DNA of 64,000 bases from Pseudomonas sp. H1h (lineage in GTDB: Bacteria > Pseudomonadota > Gammaproteobacteria > Pseudomonadales > Pseudomonadaceae): the NCBI RefSeq assembly GCF_000633255.1, contig NZ_AYMJ01000029.1, positions 62,001 through 126,000 of the forward strand, in the 5' to 3' direction. Position 1 is the stretch's first letter. Each line of letters opens with the position of its first letter. Position numbers and translations under genes: made by a program. A model generated the notes under the pieces. It saw only the letters and a list, made by a program, of their open reading frames with translations. It ran no database searches and was not told the DNA's origin. Shown here piece by piece: positions 44,519 to 53,864 of this stretch.

Positions 44519-46689
44519 GTCTGGGTTGGGTCGACTTCTTTGCGTACGTGCTGTTTGCTCTTAAATATGTGGCGATTGCTCTCGCCCTGTTGATGTTCAT
44601 CCTCGGCCTCGATGACCTGTTCATCGACCTGGTCTACTGGTCCCGCAAACTGATCCGGCGCTGGCGGATCTACGAGAAATTCGAGCGCGCCGACGAAGAG
44701 CGCCTCTACAGCATTCCCGAGAAGCCACTGGCAATCATGGTACCGGCATGGAATGAAGTCGGTGTGGTCGGCGAAATGGCCCGTCTGGCCGCCTCGACCA
44801 TCGATTACGAGAACTATCAGATTTTCGTCGGCACCTACCCCAACGACGCCGAAACCCAGGCTGACGTCGACGCGGTCTGTCAGCACTACCCCAACGTGCA
44901 CAAAGTGGTCTGCGCCCGCCCTGGCCCGACCAGCAAGGCCGACTGCCTGAACAACATCATCGACGCGATCCTGCGCTTTGAAAGCGAGGCGAAAATCCAG
45001 TTTGCCGGTTTCATCCTGCATGACGCCGAGGACGTGATTTCGCCGATGGAGTTGCGCCTCTACAACTACCTGCTGCCGAACAAGGATCTGATCCAGATTC
45101 CGGTCTACCCCTATGCGCCGGAGTGGAAAGGCTTCACCGCCGGGCACTATGTCGACGAGTTCGCCGAGAACCACGGCAAGGACGTCATCGTGCGCGAAGC
45201 GCTGACCGGCCAGGTGCCGAGCGCCGGTGTCGGCACCTGCTTCAGTCGCAAGGCCATCAGCGCCCTGCTCGAAGACGGCGATGGCATCGCCTTCGATGTG
45301 CAGAGTCTCACCGAAGATTACGACATCGGTTTCCGTCTCAAGCAGAAAGGCATGAAATGCATCTTTGCCCGCTATTCGGTCAGCGATCCGAAACTGGCAC
45401 TGGAGCAGCCTTGGGTGTTCGGCATGAACCGCGAGTTCTCCCAGGTGATCTGCGTGCGCGAGCACTTTCCTCGCGACTTGCAACACGCGATCCGCCAGAA
45501 ATCACGCTGGATCGTCGGCATCGTATTCCAGGGCACCAAGAACCTTGGCTGGAGCCGCAAGGGCTTGCTCAACTACTTCCTGTGGCGTGACCGGCGCGGC
45601 CTGATCGCCTACATGCTGAGTTTCCTCGTCAACCTGCTGTTCGTGGTTCTCATCGCGATGTGGCTGGTCACGGTGATTTCGCCCGAATCGTGGCGTTATC
45701 CATCGATCCTCTCTGACAGCTCGCTGCTCTCGGTTCTGCTCTGGCTCAACGGCTTCATGCTGCTCAACCGGCTGTTCCAGCGTGGCTGGTTCGTCACCCG
45801 CTATTACGGTCTGGTGGAAGGCCTGCTCTCGGCACCCCGCATGATGTGGAGCAACTTCGTCAACTTCTTCGCCAACCTGCGCGCGCTGCGCCAGGTCATG
45901 GAGATGGGCGACTCGCGGCGCGTGGCATGGGACAAGACCACCCATGAATTTCCAGCATTGACCAAGGCGCAACGGACGCCGCTGGGCCACCGTCTGGTGG
46001 AAAAAGGCCTGCTTACCGAAGAACAGCTGGAAGCGGCGATCACCAGCCCGGTGCGTCGGCGCCTGGGTCGCGAACTGCTACTGCGTGAGTACATCAACAG
46101 TACCCAACTCGTACAGGAACTGGCCGAACAACTGGAGCTGGAATGGGCTCCGCTTAATCCGTTCAAGCTCGACAAGCGCCTGATCGACGCAGTGCCGCGC
46201 CGGGTCGCTTCGCACTACGGCGTGCTACCGGTTGCCGAGGAAGGCGACACGTTGGTGCTGGCCTCCGAAGGCCCGGTCAGTCAGGTATCGCTAGGCGCGA
46301 TCAGTCGCCAGCTGAAACGCCCGGTGCGTTGCCGACTGGCACCGCAGGGCCGCGTGACATTGGGGATTCGCTACTGGTACGCCAGCCCCCGGCAAAGTGA
46401 GGAAGTGCGACATATGCTGCAAGTGCTCGAGCGTCATCAGGACGATGAGGCCCTGCTGGAACGCGTCAGCCGCCATCAGGTACTGCTCGGCAACCTGCTG
46501 CAAGTGCGCGGCATGGTGCCGCCGACCCTGTTCAATCAGGCACTGATCGATTTCGATGCGGAACAGATGTCCCTCGGCGAGCACCTGATTTCCCGCGGCA
46601 TGATCACTCAGCAAGTGCTCCAGCAAGCCCTGGCCGATCAGGCCAGCGAACAACAAGCGGCTTACCGCATCGTCCGGGAGGTCGCATGA
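44515..46689 (+). CDS. nfrB: NfrB-like membrane glycosyltransferase with C-terminal MshEN domain
   Basis: A 724-residue inner-membrane protein. N-terminal helices are followed by a GT2 domain with VPAWNEVGVVGEMARLAAST, LHDAEDVISP (metal-binding) and RQKSRWIVGIVFQGTKN (QxxRW). More helices (GLIAYMLSFLVNLLFVVLIA) follow. From about residue 485, MshEN-type repeats such as LGHRLVEKGLLTEEQL, RLGRELLLREYINSTQL and LGEHLISRGMITQQVL form a c-di-GMP-binding module. E. coli NfrB, needed for phage N4 adsorption, is 745 residues with the same plan and is activated by c-di-GMP. Confidence 0.88.
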   Translation: MSLGWVDFFAYVLFALKYVAIALALLMFILGLDDLFIDLVYWSRKLIRRWRIYEKFERADEERLYSIPEKPLAIMVPAWNEVGVVGEMARLAASTIDYENYQIFVGTYPNDAETQADVDAVCQHYPNVHKVVCARPGPTSKADCLNNIIDAILRFESEAKIQFAGFILHDAEDVISPMELRLYNYLLPNKDLIQIPVYPYAPEWKGFTAGHYVDEFAENHGKDVIVREALTGQVPSAGVGTCFSRKAISALLEDGDGIAFDVQSLTEDYDIGFRLKQKGMKCIFARYSVSDPKLALEQPWVFGMNREFSQVICVREHFPRDLQHAIRQKSRWIVGIVFQGTKNLGWSRKGLLNYFLWRDRRGLIAYMLSFLVNLLFVVLIAMWLVTVISPESWRYPSILSDSSLLSVLLWLNGFMLLNRLFQRGWFVTRYYGLVEGLLSAPRMMWSNFVNFFANLRALRQVMEMGDSRRVAWDKTTHEFPALTKAQRTPLGHRLVEKGLLTEEQLEAAITSPVRRRLGRELLLREYINSTQLVQELAEQLELEWAPLNPFKLDKRLIDAVPRRVASHYGVLPVAEEGDTLVLASEGPVSQVSLGAISRQLKRPVRCRLAPQGRVTLGIRYWYASPRQSEEVRHMLQVLERHQDDEALLERVSRHQVLLGNLLQVRGMVPPTLFNQALIDFDAEQMSLGEHLISRGMITQQVLQQALADQASEQQAAYRIVREVA

Positions 46690-49600
46690 AACCTGTACAT
46701 CGTCATACCTTGTTGATGGGCAGCCTGCTGCTCGGCCTGAGCACCGCCTACCCGCTGCAAGCTGCGCCGCTGAGCGACTTTGAACAGTTCCGCAGCTATC
46801 CGTACATGGACCGCAGCTACCGCGAGGCGAGAAAAGGCAACTGGAAAGAAGTCGAGCGGCTGATGCGCCACCTGCTGGAAAAGGTTCCGAAGAACGATGA
46901 AGCACGGGCTTTGCTGGTGGAATCCCTGGCCAAGCAACGACGTTACAAAGACGCCGTCGAAGCCTTGCCGGCCAACGACAGCGAAGCCACGCTGGACTTG
47001 CGCTTGACCTGGATCGAACAGGATCCGCCGAGCAGCACTCAGGTTGAACAGTGGATGGCAGGCAGCGACCTCAATGACCGCGTGCGCCTGTGGCAGGCCT
47101 ACAGCCTGAGCCTGGCCAAGTTCGGCGGTGCGGCCAAGGCCCACGACTGGCTGGCACATCTGGCCCCCAAGGGCGATGACAATATCTTGCGTCTGGCCCG
47201 CGCCAACTGGTCCGAGCAATTGCGTGACTGGAGCGGCACCATCGACCAACTGGCCCCGCTCGCGGCGCGCAAGCAACTGGATGCCGAGGGCTGGCAACGC
47301 CTGGCCAATGCCTATGTGCAGCGCCTGGACGAAAAGCCGCTGCAGCAACTGCTGCAACAGGCGCCCAGTCCTGACGCCGCACGCAAGGTGCGTCTGGCGA
47401 TGGTCGATCGCGCCATCGCCATGGGACACGATCAACAGGCTCAGCGCTGGCTGCAGTCACTGCCTGCAGAAGATCTGGCAGATCCGGCCCAGCGCCAGCG
47501 GCTGTGGGAACTGGCACGCCAGACCGACGATGTACCCAGCGTGCAACGCCTGAGCAACGACCTGCAGCGCCCCTGCCTGGAAACCGTCGACTGGTTGTCG
47601 CGTCACGATCCGGAAGCAGCGTTGAAACAACTGCGCGGCTGCCAGCCCAGTGATGATCCCCAAGCGTGGCTGGTACTCGCCCAGCGCCTGCAAGCTACCG
47701 ACCTGCTGCAAAGCACAACCTTGCCGCCGCCGTGGGAAAGCCGTCGACAGGCACAACTGCTCGACGTCTGGCAGGAGCAGGGTCAGAGCAGCAAAGTCAT
47801 GGTCTGGCTCGCGGGGCAGCAGCAGACCCCGGCGGTAGTCAAACGCCGCGCGCAACTCGCCCAGTCCATGGGCCGCCACACCGAAGAACAGACACTGTGG
47901 GAATACCACTACCGTCAGACCGGCGATCTGGCGTCGCTGAATCAGGCCAGTTTCCTGGCGCTCAACAGCGGCGATCGTGCGCACGCACAGGAACTGCTGG
48001 AAAACGCCTATGACCGCGTCGGCGGGCGCCTGCCTGCCACGGCGCTCCAACGCCTGGCCGGCCTCTACGCGTCAGCCAAAGATACGACACCCGCACAACA
48101 GCGGCGGATGGCGTCACTGATCAGCCATATCGACGGCGCCACTCGTGGCCAACTGCTTGCGCAACTGGCGGAAAACGGCCAGTGCGAGGCTGTTCAACAA
48201 GCGATTGGCAGCCATCCGCAAGCCGCTGGGGACTATCGTGCGCTGGGTCGGTGTGCCATGCCGGATCGTCCCGGTGAAGCGGTGATTTATTACCAGCAAG
48301 CGGAAAAACTCGGTGACCGAAGCAGCCGCTTGCCACTGGCCTATGCCCTGGAAGCGGCAGGTGACTCCGCGGGTGCCTTGGCGATCTGGCGCAGCCTCCC
48401 TGCTGCCGAGCTCAGCGACAACGCTCGACTGACTGCCAGCCGCAGCGCGCTGAATGCCGGTAACAGCCAGATCGCCGAACGCTATTGGCAACAAAGCACA
48501 ACCCGCGGCGCCAACGAATGGGCGCTCGGCGCGGCCATTGCCGATGCCCGTGGCGATCATGCCCAGGCCTTGCAACGCCAGCGTCAGGCGTTGCAACAAG
48601 CGCCGGACGCCGGACATTTCTATACCGCTTCCGTCACTGCGCAAAAGGCCGGCGACCTGGCGCAGAGCAACGTCTGGCTGGCGGAGGCGGTACGCCGCGA
48701 TCCGAATAACCCGCGTTACCGCGCTGATTACGGCATGCGCCTGTCCGGCGCGCCCACTCGCGAAGAGCGCGCCCGCGCCATTGCGTATCTGCAGCAAGCC
48801 ACCCGGGATTTCCCCGAGGACTATCGTCTGGGCGAAACCCTCGCCTGGCGCTATGACGAAGTCGAAGACAGCGCCTCGGCACGCAAGGAACTGCGTCGGG
48901 TCATTGATCTGGAACAGAACCCGGTGGCCGCCGACGACGAAGACGGAAGCATGGAAGCCCGGCGCTACCGTCAGCGTCGAGCCCACGAAACCTTGTCCCG
49001 GCGTGACAGCTTCACCATTGCCAGTACCTGGTCGCCTGCAGGGGTGTCCACCAACGATTTCCTGCGCGACGACGACAGCAAAGGCTCGCGTCGCAGCGCC
49101 AACTCGCAGAACGTGCAGGTGGCGATGTGGGATCACGCCCTGGGTGAAGAACCGAGCCGCGCCGGCAGCACGCTGTCGGTCTACGGGCGGGTGCTGCTCG
49201 GTGGTCAAAGTCGCTCCAGCTACGCTGAATCCGCTGCGGCAGGCGTCGGCCTGCGGTACAAACCGTGGAGTACGCAGAACATCAACCTTTACGCCGAGAT
49301 CTACAAGCAGAGCCAGTTCGATGATCAGGACAACCATGGCCTGAGCCTGGGGCAGATGATCAACCCGCACAAACTCTCGGACCAGCTCGACGATCATCGC
49401 CAGGACGGCCACACCACCACCGACTACCTGCTGCGCGCCACGGCCTCGTTCCTCGATCAGGGCAAGTACCGCAACGACTGGCGGGTGGATGAAAGCGACT
49501 GGGACGAACGCTTCCTCTATCTGGATGCCGCGTGGTGGACCAAGGCCGGCGATCACCAGTGGCTGTCGCGTTTCCAGCAAGGTCATGCGTGGAAACTGCC

Positions 49601-49847
49601 GTCCAGCGCCGCGCAGACGATCATGCCATACGGCTTCCTCGAATTTGCCAGTCAGGACCCGAGCAACGACTGGCGCCAGGACCTGCGCACCGGGATCGGC
49701 CTGCGCTGGCAATGGTGGTACGACGAGGATCGCTACAACGCTTACCGCTCGAAGTTGACGGTGCGCACCGAATACCAGCAGTCGCTGGGCGGCAATCTGT
49801 ATGAAGGCGGCAACGGTGTGCTGCTGGGCGTGGAGTGGAACTTCTGA
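46686..49847 (+). CDS. nfrA: NfrA-like outer-membrane secretin/phage receptor with TPRs
   Basis: A 1053-residue exported protein. The signal peptide is LLMGSLLLGLSTAYPLQA, followed by the Nfr-type opening FEQFRSYPYMDRSYREARKG. TPR-like helical repeats fill roughly residues 40-760. A C-terminal beta-barrel region has SSYAESAAAGVGLRYKPWST and ends KLTVRTEYQQSLGGNLYEGG ... VEWNF, with a terminal aromatic. E. coli NfrA (about 990 residues) is the phage N4 receptor and glycan exporter. ATGA overlap with nfrB. Confidence 0.87.
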   Translation: MKPVHRHTLLMGSLLLGLSTAYPLQAAPLSDFEQFRSYPYMDRSYREARKGNWKEVERLMRHLLEKVPKNDEARALLVESLAKQRRYKDAVEALPANDSEATLDLRLTWIEQDPPSSTQVEQWMAGSDLNDRVRLWQAYSLSLAKFGGAAKAHDWLAHLAPKGDDNILRLARANWSEQLRDWSGTIDQLAPLAARKQLDAEGWQRLANAYVQRLDEKPLQQLLQQAPSPDAARKVRLAMVDRAIAMGHDQQAQRWLQSLPAEDLADPAQRQRLWELARQTDDVPSVQRLSNDLQRPCLETVDWLSRHDPEAALKQLRGCQPSDDPQAWLVLAQRLQATDLLQSTTLPPPWESRRQAQLLDVWQEQGQSSKVMVWLAGQQQTPAVVKRRAQLAQSMGRHTEEQTLWEYHYRQTGDLASLNQASFLALNSGDRAHAQELLENAYDRVGGRLPATALQRLAGLYASAKDTTPAQQRRMASLISHIDGATRGQLLAQLAENGQCEAVQQAIGSHPQAAGDYRALGRCAMPDRPGEAVIYYQQAEKLGDRSSRLPLAYALEAAGDSAGALAIWRSLPAAELSDNARLTASRSALNAGNSQIAERYWQQSTTRGANEWALGAAIADARGDHAQALQRQRQALQQAPDAGHFYTASVTAQKAGDLAQSNVWLAEAVRRDPNNPRYRADYGMRLSGAPTREERARAIAYLQQATRDFPEDYRLGETLAWRYDEVEDSASARKELRRVIDLEQNPVAADDEDGSMEARRYRQRRAHETLSRRDSFTIASTWSPAGVSTNDFLRDDDSKGSRRSANSQNVQVAMWDHALGEEPSRAGSTLSVYGRVLLGGQSRSSYAESAAAGVGLRYKPWSTQNINLYAEIYKQSQFDDQDNHGLSLGQMINPHKLSDQLDDHRQDGHTTTDYLLRATASFLDQGKYRNDWRVDESDWDERFLYLDAAWWTKAGDHQWLSRFQQGHAWKLPSSAAQTIMPYGFLEFASQDPSNDWRQDLRTGIGLRWQWWYDEDRYNAYRSKLTVRTEYQQSLGGNLYEGGNGVLLGVEWNF

Positions 49848-50725
49848 TGGCGCGCTGGATAATGTTTTTCTGCCTGTTGCTGGGCGCCGTCGTCGTACGG
49901 GCCGACGAGCGCGTGTTCTATCAACCGCTGAATGTCGACGCCAGTCTCACTCAGGCACAGTGGCAGCAGATCTGGCAGGACACCGCCCGACAAGGCACCC
50001 GGACGCTGATCGTGCAGTGGACAGCTTACGGAGATTCGGACTTTGGCGGCGCCGACGGCTGGCTCGCCAACAGCCTGAAACTGGCGCAACAACAAGGCCT
50101 GCAACTGGTCCTGGGGCTGAGGATGGATCCGGCTTACTACCAGCGCATCGATGAACTGGACAGCGCCGGCCTCGGCACTTACTGGCAGGCGCAACTGGGA
50201 CAAGCGCTGGGTCAGCAGCAAAAGTTGCGCAAGGACTGGAAACTGCCGGTCAGTGGCTGGTACCTGCCGCTGGAACTGGATGACTTCCATTTCGTCGCGG
50301 CAGATCGCCGAGCCACGCTGCAGCGTCAGCTCAAGGATTTTGCCGGCAAGCTTGATGCACCGTTGCACATCAGTGCCTTCAGCGCCGGCAAACTTGCCCC
50401 CAGCGTCAATGGGCAATGGCTGGGCGAACTGAGCGCTGCGGGCATTCAGGTGTGGTGGCAGGACGGCGCAGGCACGGGCAAGTTGTCACCACTGGTGCGC
50501 AATGGTTATGCGAGTGCCCTGCCCTGCTCCGTGGGTATCGTGCGCGAGGCGTTCCGGCAGGTCAGTGCCGAAGGCCAGCCGTTTCGTGCCGAGCCTGCGC
50601 GGCCCGATGTGACACCTGCCGGCTGTCACAACAGCGCTGTGTTTTCCCTGCGTTACCGCCCTTGGGGCCGGGTGATTCTCGACAACCAGCACAGGCATCA
50701 GGTTGGCGATGTACAAAACCATTGA
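49847..50725 (+). CDS. DUF4434 protein, YbcH-like, of the Nfr operon
   Basis: A 292-residue protein with signal peptide MARWIMFFCLLLGAVVVRA. A TIM-barrel-like DUF4434 body follows: IVQWTAYGDSDFGGADGWLA, LQLVLGLRMDPAYYQ and SGWYLPLELDDFHF, with acidic residues at strand ends, as in glycoside hydrolases. E. coli carries the similarly sized ybcH next to nfrA. A role in trimming or handling the Nfr glycan in the periplasm is inferred. Its ATG shares a base with the nfrA stop. Confidence 0.72.
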   Translation: MARWIMFFCLLLGAVVVRADERVFYQPLNVDASLTQAQWQQIWQDTARQGTRTLIVQWTAYGDSDFGGADGWLANSLKLAQQQGLQLVLGLRMDPAYYQRIDELDSAGLGTYWQAQLGQALGQQQKLRKDWKLPVSGWYLPLELDDFHFVAADRRATLQRQLKDFAGKLDAPLHISAFSAGKLAPSVNGQWLGELSAAGIQVWWQDGAGTGKLSPLVRNGYASALPCSVGIVREAFRQVSAEGQPFRAEPARPDVTPAGCHNSAVFSLRYRPWGRVILDNQHRHQVGDVQNH

Positions 50726-51785
50726 AGAGCAAGTGCTGAAGAAAACCGCGCCCGCCGCCATATGGAACGAGTTCATCCAGCATGAGTTCGAACGGTTGCA
50801 CTCGTTCTGCGTACTGATCTATATCGCCAGCATTAGTGTCTGGGTGGCGTTCGACCTGATCGTCAGCTTCCTCGCCGGCCAGGGCTTTACCTGGCTGTCG
50901 ATGGTGTTCATGACGGCATTCGCGATTCTGACGCTGGTGCTGCTGTTCACCCGCAAGGCGAGGCACTTCAACGTGTTGAACCTGTTGTTTGTCGCGACCA
51001 TCACATTGGGCATTCGCCTGATAGTCGACGGGCTGCCGCCAACTTTCCATGGCGTCTGGCTGGTGCTGGCCGCCGCCAGCACGCTGTACAGCGCTTCGGT
51101 GCTGCCACTGAGTCGCTGGTCGTTTTTCGCCGCACAGGCAATCACTTGGCTGGTACTCAATCCGTTCATCCATACCGGAGTCGATCTGTTCGAGCTCAAA
51201 GGGGTGATGACCATTTGCTACAGCGTGTTTCTCTGCTCACTGACCATCTACACCTTTCTCAAACTGCGCGAGGCCAAGCTCTACAACTACATCATGTCCA
51301 GACTGTTGCTGGATCAGGCCTACAACGACACGCTGACCGAAATCCCCAACCGTCGATCATTCATGACGGTGGCGCAAAAACACCTGCAAGCCGTCCCTCG
51401 CGAGCACGACCATTATCTGGCGATGATCGACATCGATAACTTCAAGAAGGTGAATGATGTGTACGGTCACGACATCGGCGATGAAGTGCTGAAACGCGTG
51501 GCAGCGGACATAAAAACGGTGATGGTGCAGCACGAATTCGCGCGGCTGGGTGGCGAGGAATTCGCGATTTACCTGGCGGGCGTGCGGCGCGAGGATGTCG
51601 AAGCACTGGCGGGTGAATTGTGCCGGGTGGTTCGCGACCAACCGACGCAGCACCCGGTCACGATCAGCATCGGTGTGACGCGGGTGGAGGATGGCGATAC
51701 GTTGAATCAGGCCCTGGTCAAGGCGGATGACGCGCTGTATGAGTCAAAGCACGCGGGGAAGGATCGCTTTACTTTCCATCAGTGA
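50709..51785 (+). CDS. Membrane diguanylate cyclase (GGEEF) of the Nfr operon
   Basis: A 358-residue protein with about six N-terminal transmembrane helices (residues 30-185) and a C-terminal GGDEF domain: DTLTEIPNRRSF, MIDIDNFKKVNDVYGHDIGD and the active loop RLGGEEFAIYLAG. No RxxD inhibitory site is seen five residues before the loop, so product inhibition may be absent. It overlaps the DUF4434 gene by 17 bp. It would supply c-di-GMP locally to the MshEN domain of the NfrB-like protein. ATG 50709 is chosen over TTG 50703. Confidence 0.9.
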   Translation: MYKTIEEQVLKKTAPAAIWNEFIQHEFERLHSFCVLIYIASISVWVAFDLIVSFLAGQGFTWLSMVFMTAFAILTLVLLFTRKARHFNVLNLLFVATITLGIRLIVDGLPPTFHGVWLVLAAASTLYSASVLPLSRWSFFAAQAITWLVLNPFIHTGVDLFELKGVMTICYSVFLCSLTIYTFLKLREAKLYNYIMSRLLLDQAYNDTLTEIPNRRSFMTVAQKHLQAVPREHDHYLAMIDIDNFKKVNDVYGHDIGDEVLKRVAADIKTVMVQHEFARLGGEEFAIYLAGVRREDVEALAGELCRVVRDQPTQHPVTISIGVTRVEDGDTLNQALVKADDALYESKHAGKDRFTFHQ

Positions 51786-51809
51786 TTTTTGCAGCGCCGG
51801 ACAGATTGC

Positions 51810-51876
51810 ATTCGCGAGCAGGCTCGCTCCCACACTGGCGTGCGTTGCACCTGTGGGGGCGAGCCTGCTCGCGAAG
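51810..51876. repeat. REP pair after the diguanylate cyclase
   Basis: ATTCGCGAGCAGGCTCGCTC and GGGGCGAGCCTGCTCGCGAA face each other. It lies between the converging cyclase and TerC/CorC-type genes and may help end both transcripts. Confidence 0.9.
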
Positions 51877-51890
51877 GGGGCGCACACGGA

Positions 51891-53450
51891 TTACACGGCG
51901 TCGCGCACCAGCAACACCCGCGTCACCCGCCGTTCTTCCACCGCCACCACCGTCATCTGCCAGCCTTCGTACTGCAGGCGATCGCCCTTCATCGGCAAGC
52001 GGTCCAGCAGGCTCATCACCAACCCGGCCAGGGTCTGGTAGTCCTCGGTCGGCTGCGCACCAAACCCCGTGCGTTCCCGCACACGCATCAGGTTCAGCGC
52101 GCCGCTGACCACGAACCCGCCTTGCTCTTCGATCACGTCCGGGCCTTCGATTTCGCTGGCATCGGGTAATTCGCCAGCAATCGACTCGAGGATGTCGGTC
52201 ATGGTCAACACGCCGACAAAGTCACCAAACTCATTGACCACGAAGGCGATGTGGGTCGAGGCCGCGCGCATCTGTTCCAGCGCATTGAGGATCGAATAGC
52301 TGTCGAGCAGGTTGATGGTCTTGCGCGCCAGGTGTTCCAGGTTCGGCTCATTGCCGGCCAGATACTCCTTGAGCAGCTCCTTCTTGTGCACGAAGCCCAG
52401 CGGTTCATCCACCGCGCCGTGGCGAATCAACGGCAAGCGCGAGTAGGACGAATGCATCAGGCGCGTGCGAATCGCTTCGGCGTCGTCCGCCAGATCAATG
52501 GTGTCGACGTCGGCGCGCACGGTCATCAGGTTGCGAATCGGGCGCTCGGCCAGTTGCAGCACGCCGCTGATCATCACCCGCTCGCGACGGTCGAACAGCT
52601 CCGCGCCTGGCGCTTGACCATCGTCCAGCAAGTCGGAAATCTCCTCGCCGACTTCTTCCACCGCCAACTTGCGGCCACCCAACAAGCGCATCACCGCATG
52701 GGCCGTGCGCTCACGCATCGGGCGCAAGCCCTGCATCGAGCGCTTGCGACGGGCTCGCGCGATCTGGTTGAACACTTCGATCAGAATCGAGAAACCAATC
52801 GCCGCGTACAGATAGCCTTTCGGGATGTGGAAGCCCAGGCCTTCGGCCGTCAGCGCGAAACCGATCATCATCAGGAAGCCCAGACACAACATGATCACCG
52901 TCGGGTGCGCATTGACGAAGCGGGTCAGCGGCTTGCTTGCGACGATCATCAGGCCGATGGAAATGATCACCGCGATCATCATCACCGCCAGTTCATCAAC
53001 CATGCCGACCGCCGTGATCACCGCGTCCAGCGAAAACACGGCGTCGAGCACCACGATCTGCGCCACGATTGGCCAGAACAGCGCATAAGCGGCGTTGGTC
53101 GAGCGCTGGCCGACGTGGCCCTCAAGCCGTTCGTGCAGCTCCATGGTGGCCTTGAACAACAGGAACACACCACCGAACAGCATGATCAGGTCTCGACCGG
53201 AGAAGCTCTTGCCGAACACCTCGAACAACGGCTGCGTGAGGGTCACCAGCCAGGAAATACTCGCCAACAGGCCCAGGCGCATGATCAAGGCCAGCGACAA
53301 GCCGATGATCCGCGCGCGGTCGCGCTGATGCGGCGGCAGTTTGTCCGCCAGAATCGCGATGAACACCAGGTTGTCGATACCCAGCACCAGTTCCAGCACA
53401 ATCAGGGTCAACAAGCCTAACCAGGCCGTGGGATCCGCTAACCATTCCAT
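51891..53450 (-). CDS. TerC-family membrane protein with CBS pair and CorC domain
   Basis: A 519-residue protein. Seven TerC-type helices carry acidic membrane motifs (VLELVLGIDNLVFIAILADK, VLDAVFSLDAVITAVGM). A CBS pair (AERPIRNLMTVRADVDTID ... FVGVLTMTDILESIAG) and a CorC/HlyC transporter-associated domain follow (DRLQYEGWQMTVVAVEERRV). The YoaE/YegH-type family is linked to metal-ion export or homeostasis. The long frame to 53534 is not needed; ATG 53450 matches family starts (MEWLADPTAW). Confidence 0.88.
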   Translation of the reverse strand: MEWLADPTAWLGLLTLIVLELVLGIDNLVFIAILADKLPPHQRDRARIIGLSLALIMRLGLLASISWLVTLTQPLFEVFGKSFSGRDLIMLFGGVFLLFKATMELHERLEGHVGQRSTNAAYALFWPIVAQIVVLDAVFSLDAVITAVGMVDELAVMMIAVIISIGLMIVASKPLTRFVNAHPTVIMLCLGFLMMIGFALTAEGLGFHIPKGYLYAAIGFSILIEVFNQIARARRKRSMQGLRPMRERTAHAVMRLLGGRKLAVEEVGEEISDLLDDGQAPGAELFDRRERVMISGVLQLAERPIRNLMTVRADVDTIDLADDAEAIRTRLMHSSYSRLPLIRHGAVDEPLGFVHKKELLKEYLAGNEPNLEHLARKTINLLDSYSILNALEQMRAASTHIAFVVNEFGDFVGVLTMTDILESIAGELPDASEIEGPDVIEEQGGFVVSGALNLMRVRERTGFGAQPTEDYQTLAGLVMSLLDRLPMKGDRLQYEGWQMTVVAVEERRVTRVLLVRDAV

Positions 53451-53478
53451 AAAATGTCTCGATCTCTCTTCAGTGAAT

Positions 53479-53634
53479 TCAGGCTGCCGGACACGGCAAA
53501 GCGCAACGCGAAGGCTCTGAAGCCGCGTTGACAACGATAGTCGGGAGTCGGAAGACCGGATGCTGCGAGTGAGTCAAGACCGCGCGATGGCGCGAGGAGA
53601 AGGTACGACTGGGAGGCTCCGAGAGGGTGTTCAT
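53479..53634 (-). CDS. Leader ORF upstream of the TerC/CorC gene (51 aa)
   Basis: ATG 53634 with CAGGA 6 nt upstream opens MNTLSEPPSRTFSSRHRAVL, ending CALPCPAA at 53479, 28 bp before the TerC-type ATG. It is rich in Ser, Arg and Pro (six Pro). Genes of this class are often preceded by metal- or pH-sensing leaders; I cannot recognise a yybP-ykoY fold here. It may be a regulatory leader peptide or a chance ORF. Confidence 0.4.
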   Translation of the reverse strand: MNTLSEPPSRTFSSRHRAVLTHSQHPVFRLPTIVVNAASEPSRCALPCPAA

Positions 53635-53749
53635 GTAAATCCTGAATGAAAAATGGCCTTGGAGCGTACAGGCTCAAGGCACATTTTCTACAGCGGCAAA
53701 TCATTTCAAAATCTGTAAGAACACAAAGAAAAGCGTTTCCTGATGGCCC

Positions 53750-53846
53750 TTTCGCGAGCAAGCCCGCTCTCACAGGGATTATTTGTCGGACACCGGTTCC
53801 GGGTTCACTGAAGATCCAATGTGGGAGCGGGCTTGCTCGCGAAGAG
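53750..53846. repeat. REP pair with long spacer
   Basis: TTTCGCGAGCAAGCCCGCTC and GGAGCGGGCTTGCTCGCGAA are inverted around about 50 nt that include ACACCGGTTCCGGGT. Confidence 0.88.
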
Positions 53847-53864
53847 GCCATCAAACGCGCAACA

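Noticed and set aside
53451..53640. A yybP-ykoY manganese riboswitch upstream of the TerC-type gene
   Set aside because: Expected from gene type, but I could not find the conserved core by eye. A covariance search would decide.
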